Part shown: in pieces, positions 1 through 8,750 of the stretch
How positions within the stretch are numbered: the stretch's first letter is position 1
Layout of the letters: each line of letters starts with the position of its first letter
NCBI GenBank assembly: GCA_903970555.1
Contig: CAJCJD010000161.1
Location: 1 to 32,700 of the forward strand
DNA length: 32,700 nt
Source: Vulcanimicrobiota bacterium
GTDB lineage: Bacteria; Pseudomonadota; Gammaproteobacteria; Xanthomonadales; Rhodanobacteraceae
Direction: 5' to 3'
Notes under the pieces: model-generated
Databases searched by the model: none
The model's input: only the letters and a program-made list of their open reading frames with translations
What the model was told of the DNA's origin: nothing
Position numbers and translations under genes: made by a program

Positions 1-1
1 G

Positions 2-727
2 GGCGCGCATTGGTGGGCGGGTAAGGGCGTGATCCCCAAAGTCGTGGTGCCGATGGTGGTGTCGCCGTTGTTGGGTTTCGCGTTGGGTTTCCTGCTGATG
101 GGCGGCCTGTATGCATTGCTGGCCTGGTTCGCGAGTCGCAAGGGTGTCCTGCGTTATTTGGGACGCACGCCCTTCGTAAACAGTTTTTTCGGCAAGGCGC
201 AGATTGTGTCGGCCAGTGCGATGGGGTTGGCGCACGGTATGAACGATGCGCAGAAGAGCATGGGCATCATCGCGCTGGCCCTGGCCAGTGCCACGGCGGC
301 GGGGCAGTTCGATGGCCTGCCGACGTGGCTTTCCTTCCTGCGTATTCACGAATCCACAGCGGGCGGTTTCGCCGTGCCGTCCTGGGTGGCGGTGGTTTGC
401 GCGCTGACCATGGCCGGCGGTACGGCGGGTGGCGGCTGGCGCATCATCAAGACACTCGGTCACAAGATGGTGAAGCTGCATCCGATCAATGGTTTCGCGG
501 CCGAAGGCAGCTCGGCGCTGGTGATCCTTGGTGCGTCGATGTTCGGCCTGCCGGTGTCGACCACGCATGTGGTGTCGTCGTCGATCATGGGTGTCGGGGC
601 GGCCAAGCGGTTCAATGCCATTCGTTGGTCGGTGGTGGAGCGCATGGTGTGGGCGTGGATTCTCACCCTGCCGGTCACCGCGTTGCTCGCGTACGGGTTC
701 GTCTGGCTTGCCCAGCACGGGTTCTGA
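2..727 (+). CDS. PiT family inorganic phosphate transporter, C-terminal part
   Basis: The reading frame is open to the left edge, so about 241 C-terminal residues of an inner-membrane phosphate permease are present. PiT proteins import phosphate or metal-phosphate with protons or Na+. Both PiT signature regions are visible: AHGMNDAQKSMG, the GxNDxQK-type motif, and LPVSTTHVVSSSIMGVGA near the C-terminal end. Several hydrophobic segments separate them and the last one ends in WLAQHGF. A GTG at 29 could look like a start, but homology-like sequence continues upstream of it, so it is not taken as the start. It converges with the unknown gene at 731, only 3 bp apart. A PhoU-like partner gene, if any, would be outside the window. 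Confidence 0.93.
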   Translation, partial: GAHWWAGKGVIPKVVVPMVVSPLLGFALGFLLMGGLYALLAWFASRKGVLRYLGRTPFVNSFFGKAQIVSASAMGLAHGMNDAQKSMGIIALALASATAAGQFDGLPTWLSFLRIHESTAGGFAVPSWVAVVCALTMAGGTAGGGWRIIKTLGHKMVKLHPINGFAAEGSSALVILGASMFGLPVSTTHVVSSSIMGVGAAKRFNAIRWSVVERMVWAWILTLPVTALLAYGFVWLAQHGF

Positions 728-730
728 CGA

Positions 731-1135
731 TCAGAACGTATCGCCGCCGTTGACGATCACCTGTTCCAGTTGATCGCCGAGGCTGCCCAGTTCCCCGATC
801 AGTCGACGCAGCTCTTGCTGGTCGAGTAGTTCGTACGGTCGGTTCTCGCACAGGTGCAGGTAGGGCGAGCCATCCAGGTCCGCCACCGCCAGGAAACCAT
901 TGCGCTGCTCCCAGTTGAAGCGCAGACAGCGTTTGGGGTCGGTGCCGGCGAGCGGGCCGATCGGCGTGGAGATGCGCAGGTAGCGGCGACCGGACTCGTC
1001 TTCCAGCTCGGCCAGGTAAATGCCTTGATGGCGACCCTGCGGCAGCACAAGATCGAAGCTGATCAGGTACGGATCGTTCTGCCGCAAAGGGTGCAGGCTG
1101 CCGACCAGTGAACGCACGGCTTCGAAGTGGTGCAT
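731..1135 (-). CDS. Conserved hypothetical protein, 134 aa
   Basis: I do not recognise a named family. The product is soluble, acidic and has no signal peptide or membrane segment. It begins MHHFEAVRSLVGSLHP and has an alternating beta-strand-like middle (YLRISTPIGPLAG, NGFLAVADLDGSPYLHLC) followed by a helical C-terminus (LDQQELRRLIGELGSLGDQL). That alpha-beta layout is loosely like small chaperone-type folds, but this is only an impression. Coding is supported by its length, by the absence of a better frame and by its tight convergent packing against the phosphate transporter. The start lies 66 bp from the divergent ATL gene, so the two may share a promoter region. Confidence 0.75.
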   Translation of the reverse strand: MHHFEAVRSLVGSLHPLRQNDPYLISFDLVLPQGRHQGIYLAELEDESGRRYLRISTPIGPLAGTDPKRCLRFNWEQRNGFLAVADLDGSPYLHLCENRPYELLDQQELRRLIGELGSLGDQLEQVIVNGGDTF

Positions 1136-1201
1136 ACGGCGATCCGATCAGTACGGACGGACTGCTACTCTGACACGACCTTGGTGAACGTGCACGCTGT
1201 C

Positions 1202-1540
1202 ATGAAAGAGGAATATCTACGGGTCTTCGCGGCGATTGCAGCGATCCCTCCCGGCCGCGTTGCCAGCTATGGAGCGATTGCCGCACGCGCCGGCTTGCCG
1301 GGGCGCGCACGCTTGGTGGGCCGCCTGTTGGGAGAGGTGCCTGACGGCATGGTACTCCCGTGGTTTCGCGTGCTGCGTTCCAACGGCCAGATCGCCATGG
1401 CGCCCGGCAGCCGCGGCTTTCGCGAGCAGAGCCGGCTGCTGCGCGCCGAGGGCGTGGAAGTAAAAAACGGCCGCGTGCCGCTTTCGCGTTTTGGGCTCGA
1501 TGCCGATGTCGATCGTGCGGTGTGGGGCATGCCCGATTGA
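1202..1540 (+). CDS. Alkyltransferase-like protein (ATL, MGMT-like DNA-binding domain)
   Basis: This 112-residue protein is a stand-alone MGMT C-terminal DNA-binding domain. In true O6-alkylguanine transferases the active site is PCHR. Here it reads PWFR (residues 53-56), so the acceptor cysteine is replaced by tryptophan, as in ATL proteins. Those bind and flip O6-alkylguanine and hand it to nucleotide excision repair instead of repairing it directly. The DNA-binding tyrosine (ASYG, Tyr23) and the helix-turn-helix arginine (ARLVG, Arg37) are present. The common ATL form is PWHR, and Phe in place of His is a mild deviation. The ATG at 1202 gives the usual length; the frame is open further upstream to 1127, but that part does not resemble the family. 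Confidence 0.88.
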   Translation: MKEEYLRVFAAIAAIPPGRVASYGAIAARAGLPGRARLVGRLLGEVPDGMVLPWFRVLRSNGQIAMAPGSRGFREQSRLLRAEGVEVKNGRVPLSRFGLDADVDRAVWGMPD

Positions 1541-1667
1541 TGGCTGCAGCGGTTTTTGCGTTGTATGCCGTCATCCTCGGCTTTCGACCAATATCGAAAT
1601 GTAACCACGCCTCAAACCTGGCTGCGACTACATATTCACCGTGAGCCGCATGGCGCGGTTTGTTAGC

Positions 1668-3491
1668 ATGCACCCGATGCCCGTCACGTCCCTAGATATT
1701 CTCCAGAGCGTCTTTGGTTACGCTCACTTCCGAGATCCGCAGCAAGCCATCGTCGAGCACGTTGCTGACGGCGGCGATGCGCTCGTGTTGATGCCCACCG
1801 GCGGCGGCAAGTCGCTGTGCTACCAGATTCCCGCGCTGCTGAGGCAAGGCACCGGTATCGTTGTATCGCCGCTGATCGCGTTGATGCAGGATCAGGTGGA
1901 TGCCTTGCGCGAAGCCGGCGTGGCAGCGGCGTATCTCAATTCCAGCCTCGACGCGCAAAAACAGCGCGATATCGAAAGACAGCTGCTTGCGGGGGAATTG
2001 AACCTTCTCTACGTCGCGCCGGAGCGATTGCTCACTGGGCGGTTCCTGGAGTTGCTCGAGCGCACCGAAGTCGCGCTGTTCGCCATCGACGAGGCACATT
2101 GCGTCTCGCAGTGGGGTCACGATTTCCGCCCCGAATACCGCGAGCTGACCGTCCTTCATCAGCGCTTTCCGCAAGTGCCGCGCATCGCGCTTACTGCCAC
2201 CGCCGATCCGCGCACACGCGCCGAGATCGTCGAACGCCTGGCGTTGCAGGATGCGCGGCAATTCGTTTCGAGTTTTGATCGGCCCAACATCGGTTATCGC
2301 GTCGGCTTGCGCGACAACGCGCGGCGACAACTGCTGGATTTTCTCTCCGATCGCCGTGGCGATGCTGGCATCGTCTATTGCCTCAGCCGCAAGAAAGTGG
2401 ACGACACGGCAAGCTGGCTGACCGAGGCGGGTGTCGAAGCGTTGCCGTATCACGCAGGCTTGGACGCGGCGACGCGTGCCGCTAACCAGACGCGTTTTCT
2501 GCGTGAGGATGGCGTGGTGATGGTGGCGACGGTGGCTTTCGGCATGGGCATCGACAAACCTGATGTGCGCTTCGTCGCGCATCTGGATCTGCCGCGCAGC
2601 ATGGAAGGTTATTACCAGGAAACCGGCCGTGCTGGCCGCGACGGATTGCCGGCCGAAGCGTGGATGATCTACGGCCTTTCCGACGTGGTGACGATGAGCC
2701 AGATGATCGCCCAGTCCGAATCGGCCGACGAGCGCAAACGCGTCGAGCGGCAGAAACTGGAATCGTTGCTCGCTTACGCGGAAGCAACACGCTGTCGTCG
2801 CGAAGTGTTGCTTGGTGCGTTTGGCGAGAATTTCCAAGGCCCATGCGGCCGCTGCGACAATTGCATCGAGCCGCCAAAAACCTGGAACGCCACTGTACCG
2901 GCGCAAAAGGCGCTTTCGGCTGTTTATCGCAGCGGTCAGCGTTTCGGCTCCGGTCACGTGATCGACATTTTGCGCGGCATCGAGAGCGAGCGCATGAGCC
3001 AGCTCGGCCACGATCGCCTCACGACGTTCGGCATCGGCGCAGACATGGACGACAAGCAGTGGCGCTCCGTGTTTCGTCAATTGTTGGCCGCCGGATTGCT
3101 GGCCACCGATGGCGAAGGCTTCGGCACGTTGCGCCTCACTGCAACCAGCCGCGATGTGCTGGTTGGCAATCAATCGGTGCACATGCGTGAAGAAACGCGT
3201 CCCGTGCGCAGGGCATCGCGCCGTCGAGATAGCCAGTTGATCACCGGCGCCAGTCTCGGCATCGAAGCCTACGAGCAACCACTATGGGAGTCGCTGCGTG
3301 CTTTGCGTGCACGGCTTGCCAAACAACACGGCGTACCCGCTTACGTGATCTTCCACGACGCTACGCTACTGGCGATGCTGCGCGCGATGCCAGAAAACGA
3401 ACAGGATCTCGCTTCGATCAGCGGCATTGGCGAAGCCAAGCTCAAGCGTTACGGTCGCGACTTTCTGGAAGTGATCAACGCGAACGATTGA
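1668..3491 (+). CDS. recQ: ATP-dependent DNA helicase RecQ
   Basis: This is a full-length (about 607 aa) RecQ, a 3'-5' helicase of the RecF recombination pathway. Visible parts in order are Walker A MPTGGGKS (about 42-49), the DEAH box (141-144) in [28 protein letters not shown], the helicase C motif [14 protein letters not shown] and [10 protein letters not shown]. Four zinc-binding cysteines follow (Cys376, 393, 396, 399), then a winged-helix RQC region and a C-terminal HRDC domain ending with [12 protein letters not shown]. The usual length is close to 610 aa. The start is uncertain: ATG 1668, ATG 1677 and GTG 1641 are in frame and none has a clear ribosome site. It converges with the small gene at 3512. 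Confidence 0.96.
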   Translation: MHPMPVTSLDILQSVFGYAHFRDPQQAIVEHVADGGDALVLMPTGGGKSLCYQIPALLRQGTGIVVSPLIALMQDQVDALREAGVAAAYLNSSLDAQKQRDIERQLLAGELNLLYVAPERLLTGRFLELLERTEVALFAIDEAHCVSQWGHDFRPEYRELTVLHQRFPQVPRIALTATADPRTRAEIVERLALQDARQFVSSFDRPNIGYRVGLRDNARRQLLDFLSDRRGDAGIVYCLSRKKVDDTASWLTEAGVEALPYHAGLDAATRAANQTRFLREDGVVMVATVAFGMGIDKPDVRFVAHLDLPRSMEGYYQETGRAGRDGLPAEAWMIYGLSDVVTMSQMIAQSESADERKRVERQKLESLLAYAEATRCRREVLLGAFGENFQGPCGRCDNCIEPPKTWNATVPAQKALSAVYRSGQRFGSGHVIDILRGIESERMSQLGHDRLTTFGIGADMDDKQWRSVFRQLLAAGLLATDGEGFGTLRLTATSRDVLVGNQSVHMREETRPVRRASRRRDSQLITGASLGIEAYEQPLWESLRALRARLAKQHGVPAYVIFHDATLLAMLRAMPENEQDLASISGIGEAKLKRYGRDFLEVINAND

Positions 3492-3511
3492 CCGCAAAGG
3501 GTCGCGACCGA

Positions 3512-3850
3512 TCATCCATGATCAGTCACGCCACGGCTCGGGCGACCCTGCAGCCGGCGCGAACGACGGACGCGCGCTTGCGAGGGATCGACGCCGGATG
3601 TCCTGAATGTGCTCGTCGCACGCGCCAGCCGGGCATGCGGCAGGGCAGATGCTTCGGCCAGATAACGCCATTCGCTCAAGGTCTGGGGAAGCCGCGCTTG
3701 CGGCCACGCCAGGCGCAGCGCGTCCAGCGCCGCCTCCGCTGAATCGTGCCGCGCCACTTCACGCACGTCGATCAGCGAACGCCAGCGGTGACCATGACGA
3801 ACAATGCGAAACAAGCCACGGCTGGACGGAAAAACATACTGCGACATCAT
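3512..3850 (-). CDS. Hypothetical protein, 112 aa
   Basis: No family is recognised. The N-terminal part (MMSQYVFPSSRGLFRIVRHG) looks like a compact beta-rich domain, followed by an alanine-rich helix (SAEAALDALRLAWPQARLPQ). The C-terminal 35 residues are arginine- and serine-rich and may be disordered. The start at 3850 is preceded by GGAG nine bases upstream; the adjacent in-frame ATG at 3847 is an alternative. No signal peptide or membrane segment is seen. It ends 20 bp from the recQ stop, in convergent orientation. Confidence is moderate because the protein is short and GC-rich. Confidence 0.6.
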   Translation of the reverse strand: MMSQYVFPSSRGLFRIVRHGHRWRSLIDVREVARHDSAEAALDALRLAWPQARLPQTLSEWRYLAEASALPHARLARATSTFRTSGVDPSQARVRRSRRLQGRPSRGVTDHG

Positions 3851-3987
3851 CGGGAAACACTCCATATCCGATGGTGCGTAGCATGCCGTGCGTGGATGAC
3901 GTCTCGGTTATTCCTATGCGTCACCAAGATGGCGAAGCAAGGTCGTCAAGATGACGGGTGTGACTGATTTGTTAGAGCGATGTGAGT

Positions 3988-4332
3988 TCAGCTTGCATGG
4001 CAAGTAACGCCCGGTGCATTGGCAATGCTTTCGCCCGCTTGCAGCGGCGCCAACATGCCGTCATGCATGCCTTTGGTCCACCATTGCCAGCCATTGCCGG
4101 TATAACGCGCGCCACTGCCTGAGATGGCGACATGCAGCGTGTACGTTTGATCCTTGATCTTGATCTGCGCTGTATTCGTATCCGGATATGCGGCGTGCAC
4201 GATCTGTCCATCGCTGCATGTGTAGCTGATCCACGACAACGATTCGTTGGCCTGGGCACGCGGGGCTGTTGTTGAAGTGCAGCCGGCGAGTGCAAACGCC
4301 GATGCGAAAACCAGATGGTGGCGAACGTTCAT
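3988..4332 (-). CDS. mliC: MliC family C-type lysozyme inhibitor lipoprotein
   Basis: The 114-residue product has a lipoprotein signal with lipobox LAGC (Cys18), so the mature protein should be anchored to a membrane, usually the outer membrane. The rest matches the MliC/PliC family: YTCSDGQIVHAAYPD, a conserved Ala/Tyr strand pair, SGSGARYTG and GWQWWTKG, ending in a second cysteine (VTCHAS). The two mature cysteines would form the family disulfide. Members protect peptidoglycan against C-type lysozyme, using the SGSGARY-type loop in the lysozyme active site. The gene sits upstream of the thioredoxin gene's end with about 55 bp between them and may be monocistronic. Confidence 0.93.
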   Translation of the reverse strand: MNVRHHLVFASAFALAGCTSTTAPRAQANESLSWISYTCSDGQIVHAAYPDTNTAQIKIKDQTYTLHVAISGSGARYTGNGWQWWTKGMHDGMLAPLQAGESIANAPGVTCHAS

Positions 4333-4395
4333 GGCCGGCCCTCGTTTTAGTGCGGGGCCAGCATAGAACGATCCATTGCGAATGTCAGAAGCGCG

Positions 4396-4785
4396 TTAGT
4401 GCAACGCCGACTGCGCCAACGACTTGATCTGATCGGGGTCGGTAATGCCAACGCTACGGCCGGTTTCCTTGTTGCCGTGGAAGGCAATCAACGTACTCTG
4501 CGTGACAATTCCCAACGCGCGCTTCTCGGCCGACTGATTGTCGTAATCCAGTCGCAGGATCAGCAACTTGGCGAAGGCTGGGTCCTTGGTCATGGCGTCG
4601 ATGGTCGGCCCTTGCTTGCGGCACGTCGGACACCAGCTTGCGTAGGCATCCACCAGCACCGGCTCGCCAGCTGCCTGGGCCGCCTTCAAGGCCGCCGTCG
4701 TGAACGGCTGGATCGGCTGAGCCTGCGCGGCTGCGGTAAAAAGCAGGCCCATTGTGATGAAAGAAAACATGCGGAGCATGGCCAT
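4396..4785 (-). CDS. Periplasmic thioredoxin-fold protein
   Basis: The 129-residue product has a signal peptide (hydrophobic segment then AAAQAQ, cleavage near residue 22) and one thioredoxin domain with active site WCPTCRKQGP (Cys52 and Cys55). CPTC is an unusual dipeptide compared with CGPC and suits a periplasmic reductase. The frame is open much further upstream, but that part overlaps the divergent CcdA gene. ATG 4785 has AAGGAA about seven bases upstream and starts the signal peptide, so it is chosen. It is divergent from the CcdA-like gene at 4951. CcdA-type proteins pass electrons from cytoplasmic thioredoxin across the membrane, so this protein is a plausible recipient, together acting like a split DsbD. 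Confidence 0.9.
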   Translation of the reverse strand: MAMLRMFSFITMGLLFTAAAQAQPIQPFTTAALKAAQAAGEPVLVDAYASWCPTCRKQGPTIDAMTKDPAFAKLLILRLDYDNQSAEKRALGIVTQSTLIAFHGNKETGRSVGITDPDQIKSLAQSALH

Positions 4786-4950
4786 GATGCGTTTCCTTGT
4801 GGTGGCTTCAACCCATTCTTCGCTAGTGATGTTTCGATGGTTACAGGCGTGCGCTGGCTGTAACTTCAGGGCGGCGCTCATCGAAGGAGCTATAAGCCGC
4901 ATCGCCGGATGCAGGCAAATACTCGTTACATTTTCACGCAGGAACACTCG

Positions 4951-5676
4951 ATGAGCGGTCATCTCAATCCATTGGTTGCCTATGTCGCAGGTGTATTGAC
5001 GATCCTGTCGCCATGCGTGATTCCACTGATCCCGATCGTACTGGGCAGCGCGGCGCAGCGGCATCGCTGGGGCCCACTCGCATTGGCATTGGGACTGGTT
5101 GCCTCCTTCACGCTGGCCGGATTCGCCATTGCCACGCTTGGCGCATCGATCGGATTGAATAGCGAATCCATTCGCACGTGGAGCGCGGTGCTGCTGTTGA
5201 TCGTCGGTGCTGCTTTGCTGATTCCGCAATTACAGACGTTTTTCGAACATGCCATCGGCCCGCTCGTGACATGGGCCGGCGAACGCCAAGCAAGGCTGGA
5301 GCGGTTCGGGCTTGCCGGGCAGGCCGGCATCGGCGTGTTGCTCGGTTTGGTGTGGAGCCCCTGCGTAGGCCCCACGCTGGGTGCCGCCACCTTGCTTGCT
5401 GCGCAAGGCAAAAACCTGGGGCAAGTGGCTTTTGTGATGATGGCCTTCGCCCTCGGCATTGCCACCGTGTTGCTGGCTATGGCCCTTGCCACACAGAGTC
5501 TTCTCACGCGTTGGCGCGGCAGGCTGATGAATGCCGGAACGCGCGGCAGGCGCGTGCTTGGCGCGCTGATCGTGCTGGTGGGTGTGTTGATCGTCACGGG
5601 CGCCGACCGCAGCCTCGAAGGTACTCTTGTTGGCGTGCTGCCTGATTGGGTGACTAATCTCACTACATCGTTGTGA
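4951..5676 (+). CDS. CcdA/DsbD-transmembrane family cytochrome c biogenesis protein
   Basis: This 241-residue inner-membrane protein has about six hydrophobic segments and the two family cysteines, LSPCVIPLIP (Cys22) and WSPCVGPTLG (Cys138). They form the transmembrane thiol relay that moves reducing power to the periplasm. The start at 4951 is preceded by AGGA with seven bases of spacing. The gene is divergent from the periplasmic thioredoxin-fold gene and shares a 165-bp promoter region with it. The pairing suggests periplasmic disulfide reduction, for example of apocytochrome c or of stress-damaged proteins. No cytochrome c maturation genes are nearby, so the target is not evident. Confidence 0.93.
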   Translation: MSGHLNPLVAYVAGVLTILSPCVIPLIPIVLGSAAQRHRWGPLALALGLVASFTLAGFAIATLGASIGLNSESIRTWSAVLLLIVGAALLIPQLQTFFEHAIGPLVTWAGERQARLERFGLAGQAGIGVLLGLVWSPCVGPTLGAATLLAAQGKNLGQVAFVMMAFALGIATVLLAMALATQSLLTRWRGRLMNAGTRGRRVLGALIVLVGVLIVTGADRSLEGTLVGVLPDWVTNLTTSL

Positions 5677-6124
5677 AAGCGCGGCGTAAGCCACGACGCT
5701 CGCTACGTCGATACGCATGCTTTAGGCATGTCTGTTAACTCAAACTGCATTCGCCTTCTCAGCCGGGCATCAAATCCAATCCATCTGTCGAACGCATTTT
5801 CGCTTTGGCCGTCCAATTGCGGAAGCCAGCACGCAAAAAACGCGTGAGGTGATTGCTGCTGTTGATTCGGCGAAAGCCCACCGAAGTGGCTGAAAATTCG
5901 CGTGGATCGGTTATCGAATGGCTCAGCGTGAAGTTGGCCTTCACGATCTAGCGCACACCTTGGGATATAGGTCATCTCGTGGCCTGCGCATAGGCTAATA
6001 TGTCGACACAACAAGCGCTGAGGGGCGCTTCACCGAAGTTTCACGCGGAGCCCGGTGTCATCAACACATTTAGCTGGCCGTCCGTTGTCGAGTTTTGGGG
6101 AAATTTAGACTTAGGGGTGAGACG
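5677..6124 (+). other. Gene-poor interval with no supported gene
   Basis: The stretch contains the upstream region of the MASE1 gene and no convincing coding sequence. Two overlapping minus-strand frames (5703-6014 and 5759-5944) lack ribosome sites, and one of them may be a remnant. I see no clear repeat or RNA gene. The promoter of the MASE1 gene should lie between about 6000 and 6110. Confidence 0.5.
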
Positions 6125-7729
6125 ATGCTTCAGGGATTGCGAGCGAGAGCATGGCTTTGCCATGTCGCAGTAGCCGTTGCGTACGGTATCGGCCTCACGA
6201 TCTTTCGCGCGGTGTCCATTCCCCATTGGGTCATCCTCACTGGCTTTCAGCTTTCTGTCCTGCTTCTAACCCGTTATCGCTACTGGCCTGCATTGGTAGT
6301 GGCTGAAGTCGCGCGACTTGCGTACGTAAGCTACACGTGCGTGGATCAATTCGGCATGTTGTGGGCAGCGTTGAACTTGGTTCCCAACCTGATATTTGCC
6401 ATGCCCGTGGCCTACTTCTGCCGCGAACGTTGGGGCCTGTTTCCGAGCAAGGCCAGCGTCAATATGGGAGCGTTCCTCGCTTGCGCACTTCTCGCAGCGA
6501 GCTTTGTCACGTTCAACAGCGTGGTGATGCTGGCCATCACGCCGTTGCCCCCAGGGTATGTCGTGCATTATGGCGAAGCGGCGGGGCGTTGGTTCCTCGG
6601 CTACTACCTCGGCATTCTTACCATCACGCCTTTCGTGCTTTTTGTGCACAGCTTGTGGGGCAGTTCATCGCTGCCCAAGCTCTGGCAACAGATGGCCGAA
6701 AGCCGCTTGCTGTTTGAGAGTATGTGTCTCGGAGTGCCCGCGTTTGCAGTGTTGATTTGGCTCGGCATGACAGCTTCATCGCACAGTCAAGTCCGCGAAA
6801 TGGCGCAGATCATGATGTTCATGCCGGTCGTATGGCTTGCATTGCGGCATGGCTGGCAGGGCGCTGCGGTGGGTGGCATGGCCGCAAGTTTCAGCCTGAT
6901 GGCACTGATGCCGGAACGCTACGACCACAGCACGATGGAAGCAGAAACAGCCATTGCATTTGCGATCAGCACCATGCTGCTGGTGGGTGCGCGCATCGCC
7001 GTACTGGATCGTCGCGCCGAACAGGAGCGCATGGATTCGCGGATGGCTATCGCACTCGCGCAGCGCAATGTGTATGCCGGAGAGATGCAGCTCAAGATGA
7101 CCGCCCAGGCGCTGGAACAAGTGCGTGATTCCGTCCAGCATGTCTGCACCATGATGCTGGGTCGATTGCGCAGCCTCCAGCCTCATATAGACGACGCAGG
7201 CTATCGGTTGCAGGCCATCACCACGCAAGACCACCTCTATCGCTTGGCCGACGGCTTGTATCCCGCCGGCTGGGGTGAGCGCGGATTGCCTACAGTGCTG
7301 CGTGAGGGGTCGCTCGTGCGAGCGCTGGACGAGGCTGGCATCGTGTACTGGTCAGACATACGCGGGCCCATTAGTCGGCTGTCGGCGCCGTTACATCTTG
7401 CGCTGTATCGCATAGCGTGTGAGTCCGTCGCGGAATTGTGCGGCAAAAAGGATGTCAGCGACATCATGTTGCGTGTGCGTTGTGGCGAACGGGAAGGTCG
7501 GGCTTGGGCGTTGCTTCGCATCCGCAGCTGCGCACACCCTGTTCGAACGGCGCATGTGCGCTGGCAGGAATTGCTGCCGCGTGTCATGCGCACTAGTAGC
7601 GGCGGTGGGCTGCGTGCAGTGGCGGATCGAGCCGCGACGTTCGAAGGTCGCTACCGCGATCGTCACTTGCAAAACGGACGCAGCATCAGTGTCTGGCTGC
7701 TCGATCCCGAGACGCCCCGCGGCCTATAG
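6125..7729 (+). CDS. MASE1-domain membrane protein with degenerate histidine-kinase-like C-terminus
   Basis: The N-terminal 290 or so residues contain about eight membrane segments of MASE1 type, a sensory module of some kinases and diguanylate cyclases. A NarX-like kinase tail follows in outline but lacks key residues. In the segment VRDSVQHVC (about 333-341) the canonical LHDSVQ phosphoacceptor histidine is replaced by arginine (Arg334). The N-box equivalent RIACESVAELCG keeps the glutamate but has no asparagine. A glycine box remains (SSGGGLRAVADRA, about 490-502). The protein may therefore be a pseudokinase or regulatory partner. ATG 6125 follows a GGGGTGA ribosome site. No response regulator gene is adjacent in the window. 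Confidence 0.8.
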   Translation: MLQGLRARAWLCHVAVAVAYGIGLTIFRAVSIPHWVILTGFQLSVLLLTRYRYWPALVVAEVARLAYVSYTCVDQFGMLWAALNLVPNLIFAMPVAYFCRERWGLFPSKASVNMGAFLACALLAASFVTFNSVVMLAITPLPPGYVVHYGEAAGRWFLGYYLGILTITPFVLFVHSLWGSSSLPKLWQQMAESRLLFESMCLGVPAFAVLIWLGMTASSHSQVREMAQIMMFMPVVWLALRHGWQGAAVGGMAASFSLMALMPERYDHSTMEAETAIAFAISTMLLVGARIAVLDRRAEQERMDSRMAIALAQRNVYAGEMQLKMTAQALEQVRDSVQHVCTMMLGRLRSLQPHIDDAGYRLQAITTQDHLYRLADGLYPAGWGERGLPTVLREGSLVRALDEAGIVYWSDIRGPISRLSAPLHLALYRIACESVAELCGKKDVSDIMLRVRCGEREGRAWALLRIRSCAHPVRTAHVRWQELLPRVMRTSSGGGLRAVADRAATFEGRYRDRHLQNGRSISVWLLDPETPRGL

Positions 7730-7741
7730 CGCGCGGGGCGT
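7712..7741. terminator. GC-rich hairpin between convergent genes
   Basis: A perfect 10-bp inverted repeat (7712-7721 with 7732-7741, ACGCCCCGCG and its complement) has a 10-base loop that includes the stop codon of the MASE1 gene. It separates two convergent genes and could stop transcription from either side. There is no clear T-run on either strand, so its activity is uncertain. Confidence 0.5.
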
Positions 7742-7759
7742 TGTCGCTTGGCGTACTAC

Positions 7760-8239
7760 TTATTGCGCCTTTGTATTGCAGTCTATGGGATCGCATGTCG
7801 TCTGCGCGGCTGCCGCTTTTATCATTGTTGTGCCATCGCTCATCGGCGTGGTGGTGACTTGCGTTGCACCATCGTTATAGACCGTCGTGGGCGACGCGGT
7901 AGGCGTCGCGCTCGATGTAGCCGCCGCAGCTTGCTGCGGGGTGCTCACGAGCTGCGAAAATGCGCCAATGGGAAGCGTGATGAATTGACCACTCACGGTG
8001 CCCACTGCCCCCAGTACATTGCCTGCGAGGTCGTTGACCTGCAGGTACTGCACCCCTCCAATGGAAAATACGTAGACATGCCAGTTGGGATTAGTGCTGA
8101 GATCGCTGGTATTGGGCCATGCTTGACCCAAGCCAGTGGATGCGGCGAGCGGGGGAGTTGCGGCGAAAGCAGCTCCCGACATTCCCATTGCAATTATGGC
8201 GAGTAACAGGGTACGGCGAGCGGCAAGCTTCGACATCAT
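7760..8239 (-). CDS. Exported hypothetical protein, 159 aa
   Basis: No family is recognised. A clear Sec signal peptide (RRTLLLAIIAMGMSGAAFA, cleavage near residue 26) precedes a mature domain with a short beta-rich segment (NWHVYVFSIGGVQYLQVND, GNVLGAVGTVSGQF). After this comes a Ala/Thr/Ser-rich linker and a C-terminus with two cysteines (CDPIDC) that may form a disulfide. ATG 8239 lies six bases after a GGGG ribosome site; the next ATG at 8236 is an alternative. The gene converges on the MASE1 gene through the hairpin at 7712-7741. Confidence 0.8.
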   Translation of the reverse strand: MMSKLAARRTLLLAIIAMGMSGAAFAATPPLAASTGLGQAWPNTSDLSTNPNWHVYVFSIGGVQYLQVNDLAGNVLGAVGTVSGQFITLPIGAFSQLVSTPQQAAAATSSATPTASPTTVYNDGATQVTTTPMSDGTTMIKAAAAQTTCDPIDCNTKAQ

Positions 8240-8750
8240 GAGAAACCCCTTTGACGATTGGTTGTGCGTGGTGCGCTCTTGCACCGGCGAAAGGCAATCT
8301 ATCATCCGGCACGCCGCGTTGCCGTGAGTCACGCGTGCAGTCACCTAAACACTGTTCAGCCGTTCGTGATGAGAAGGTGAATGTCCCTGCGTTGCATGCA
8401 AGGCCATAGAAATTGTGAGCCGCGTTTCACGGCTTCTTCACGATGACAGTGACGTGTCTTTGCAACCGTTGTTTGTACATCGTGGTCTGCACGCCAGGGT
8501 CAGAGTCACTTTTAATGCGCGACTCTGCCCCGTGCTTCACTTGCGCCGCTTAAATAGATTCGGCACTCATTTCCACAAGCATGTCTATGGCTTGCAACAC
8601 AAACGTCGGCGAAATGCTTGTCGACACACGACGAAGGCTGAATGGCTTGGCGCATGAGGTGAGCCCACCATGCTCGTATTTCAACAACGGGTAGGAATCA
8701 TCCAGCAGCGCGATCTGGGCACACATCCCAATCCGTGAGCGAACCGGGCG
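8240..8750 (+). other. Gene-poor interval with nothing supported
   Basis: The 510 bases hold the promoter region of the exported protein gene on the minus strand (about 8240-8345). Only short, compositionally poor frames follow, none with a ribosome site plus plausible protein. I see no RNA gene, strong repeat or terminator. It may be decayed accessory sequence, because an orphan antitoxin-like gene lies next to it. Confidence 0.45.

Noticed and set aside
1692..3278. Long minus-strand open frame opposite recQ (528 codons)
   Set aside because: The plus strand encodes a complete RecQ with all motifs. The opposite frame has no family features or ribosome site and is a GC-rich shadow.
3500..3509. 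Palindrome GGTCGCGACC after recQ
   Set aside because: It has no loop, so it cannot form a normal terminator hairpin, and a 10-bp GC palindrome can occur by chance.
4786..5229. Upstream extension of the thioredoxin frame
   Set aside because: It overlaps the start of the CcdA-like gene and does not resemble any protein. The signal peptide and ribosome site place the start at 4785.
5703..6014. Minus-strand frame of 103 codons in the gap before the MASE1 gene
   Set aside because: There is no ribosome site, the composition is odd, and an alternative frame overlaps it. It may be a decayed gene but is not supported.
8415..8657. Plus-strand frame of 80 codons in a gene-poor gap
   Set aside because: It is rich in Arg and His with no ribosome site and no family resemblance.
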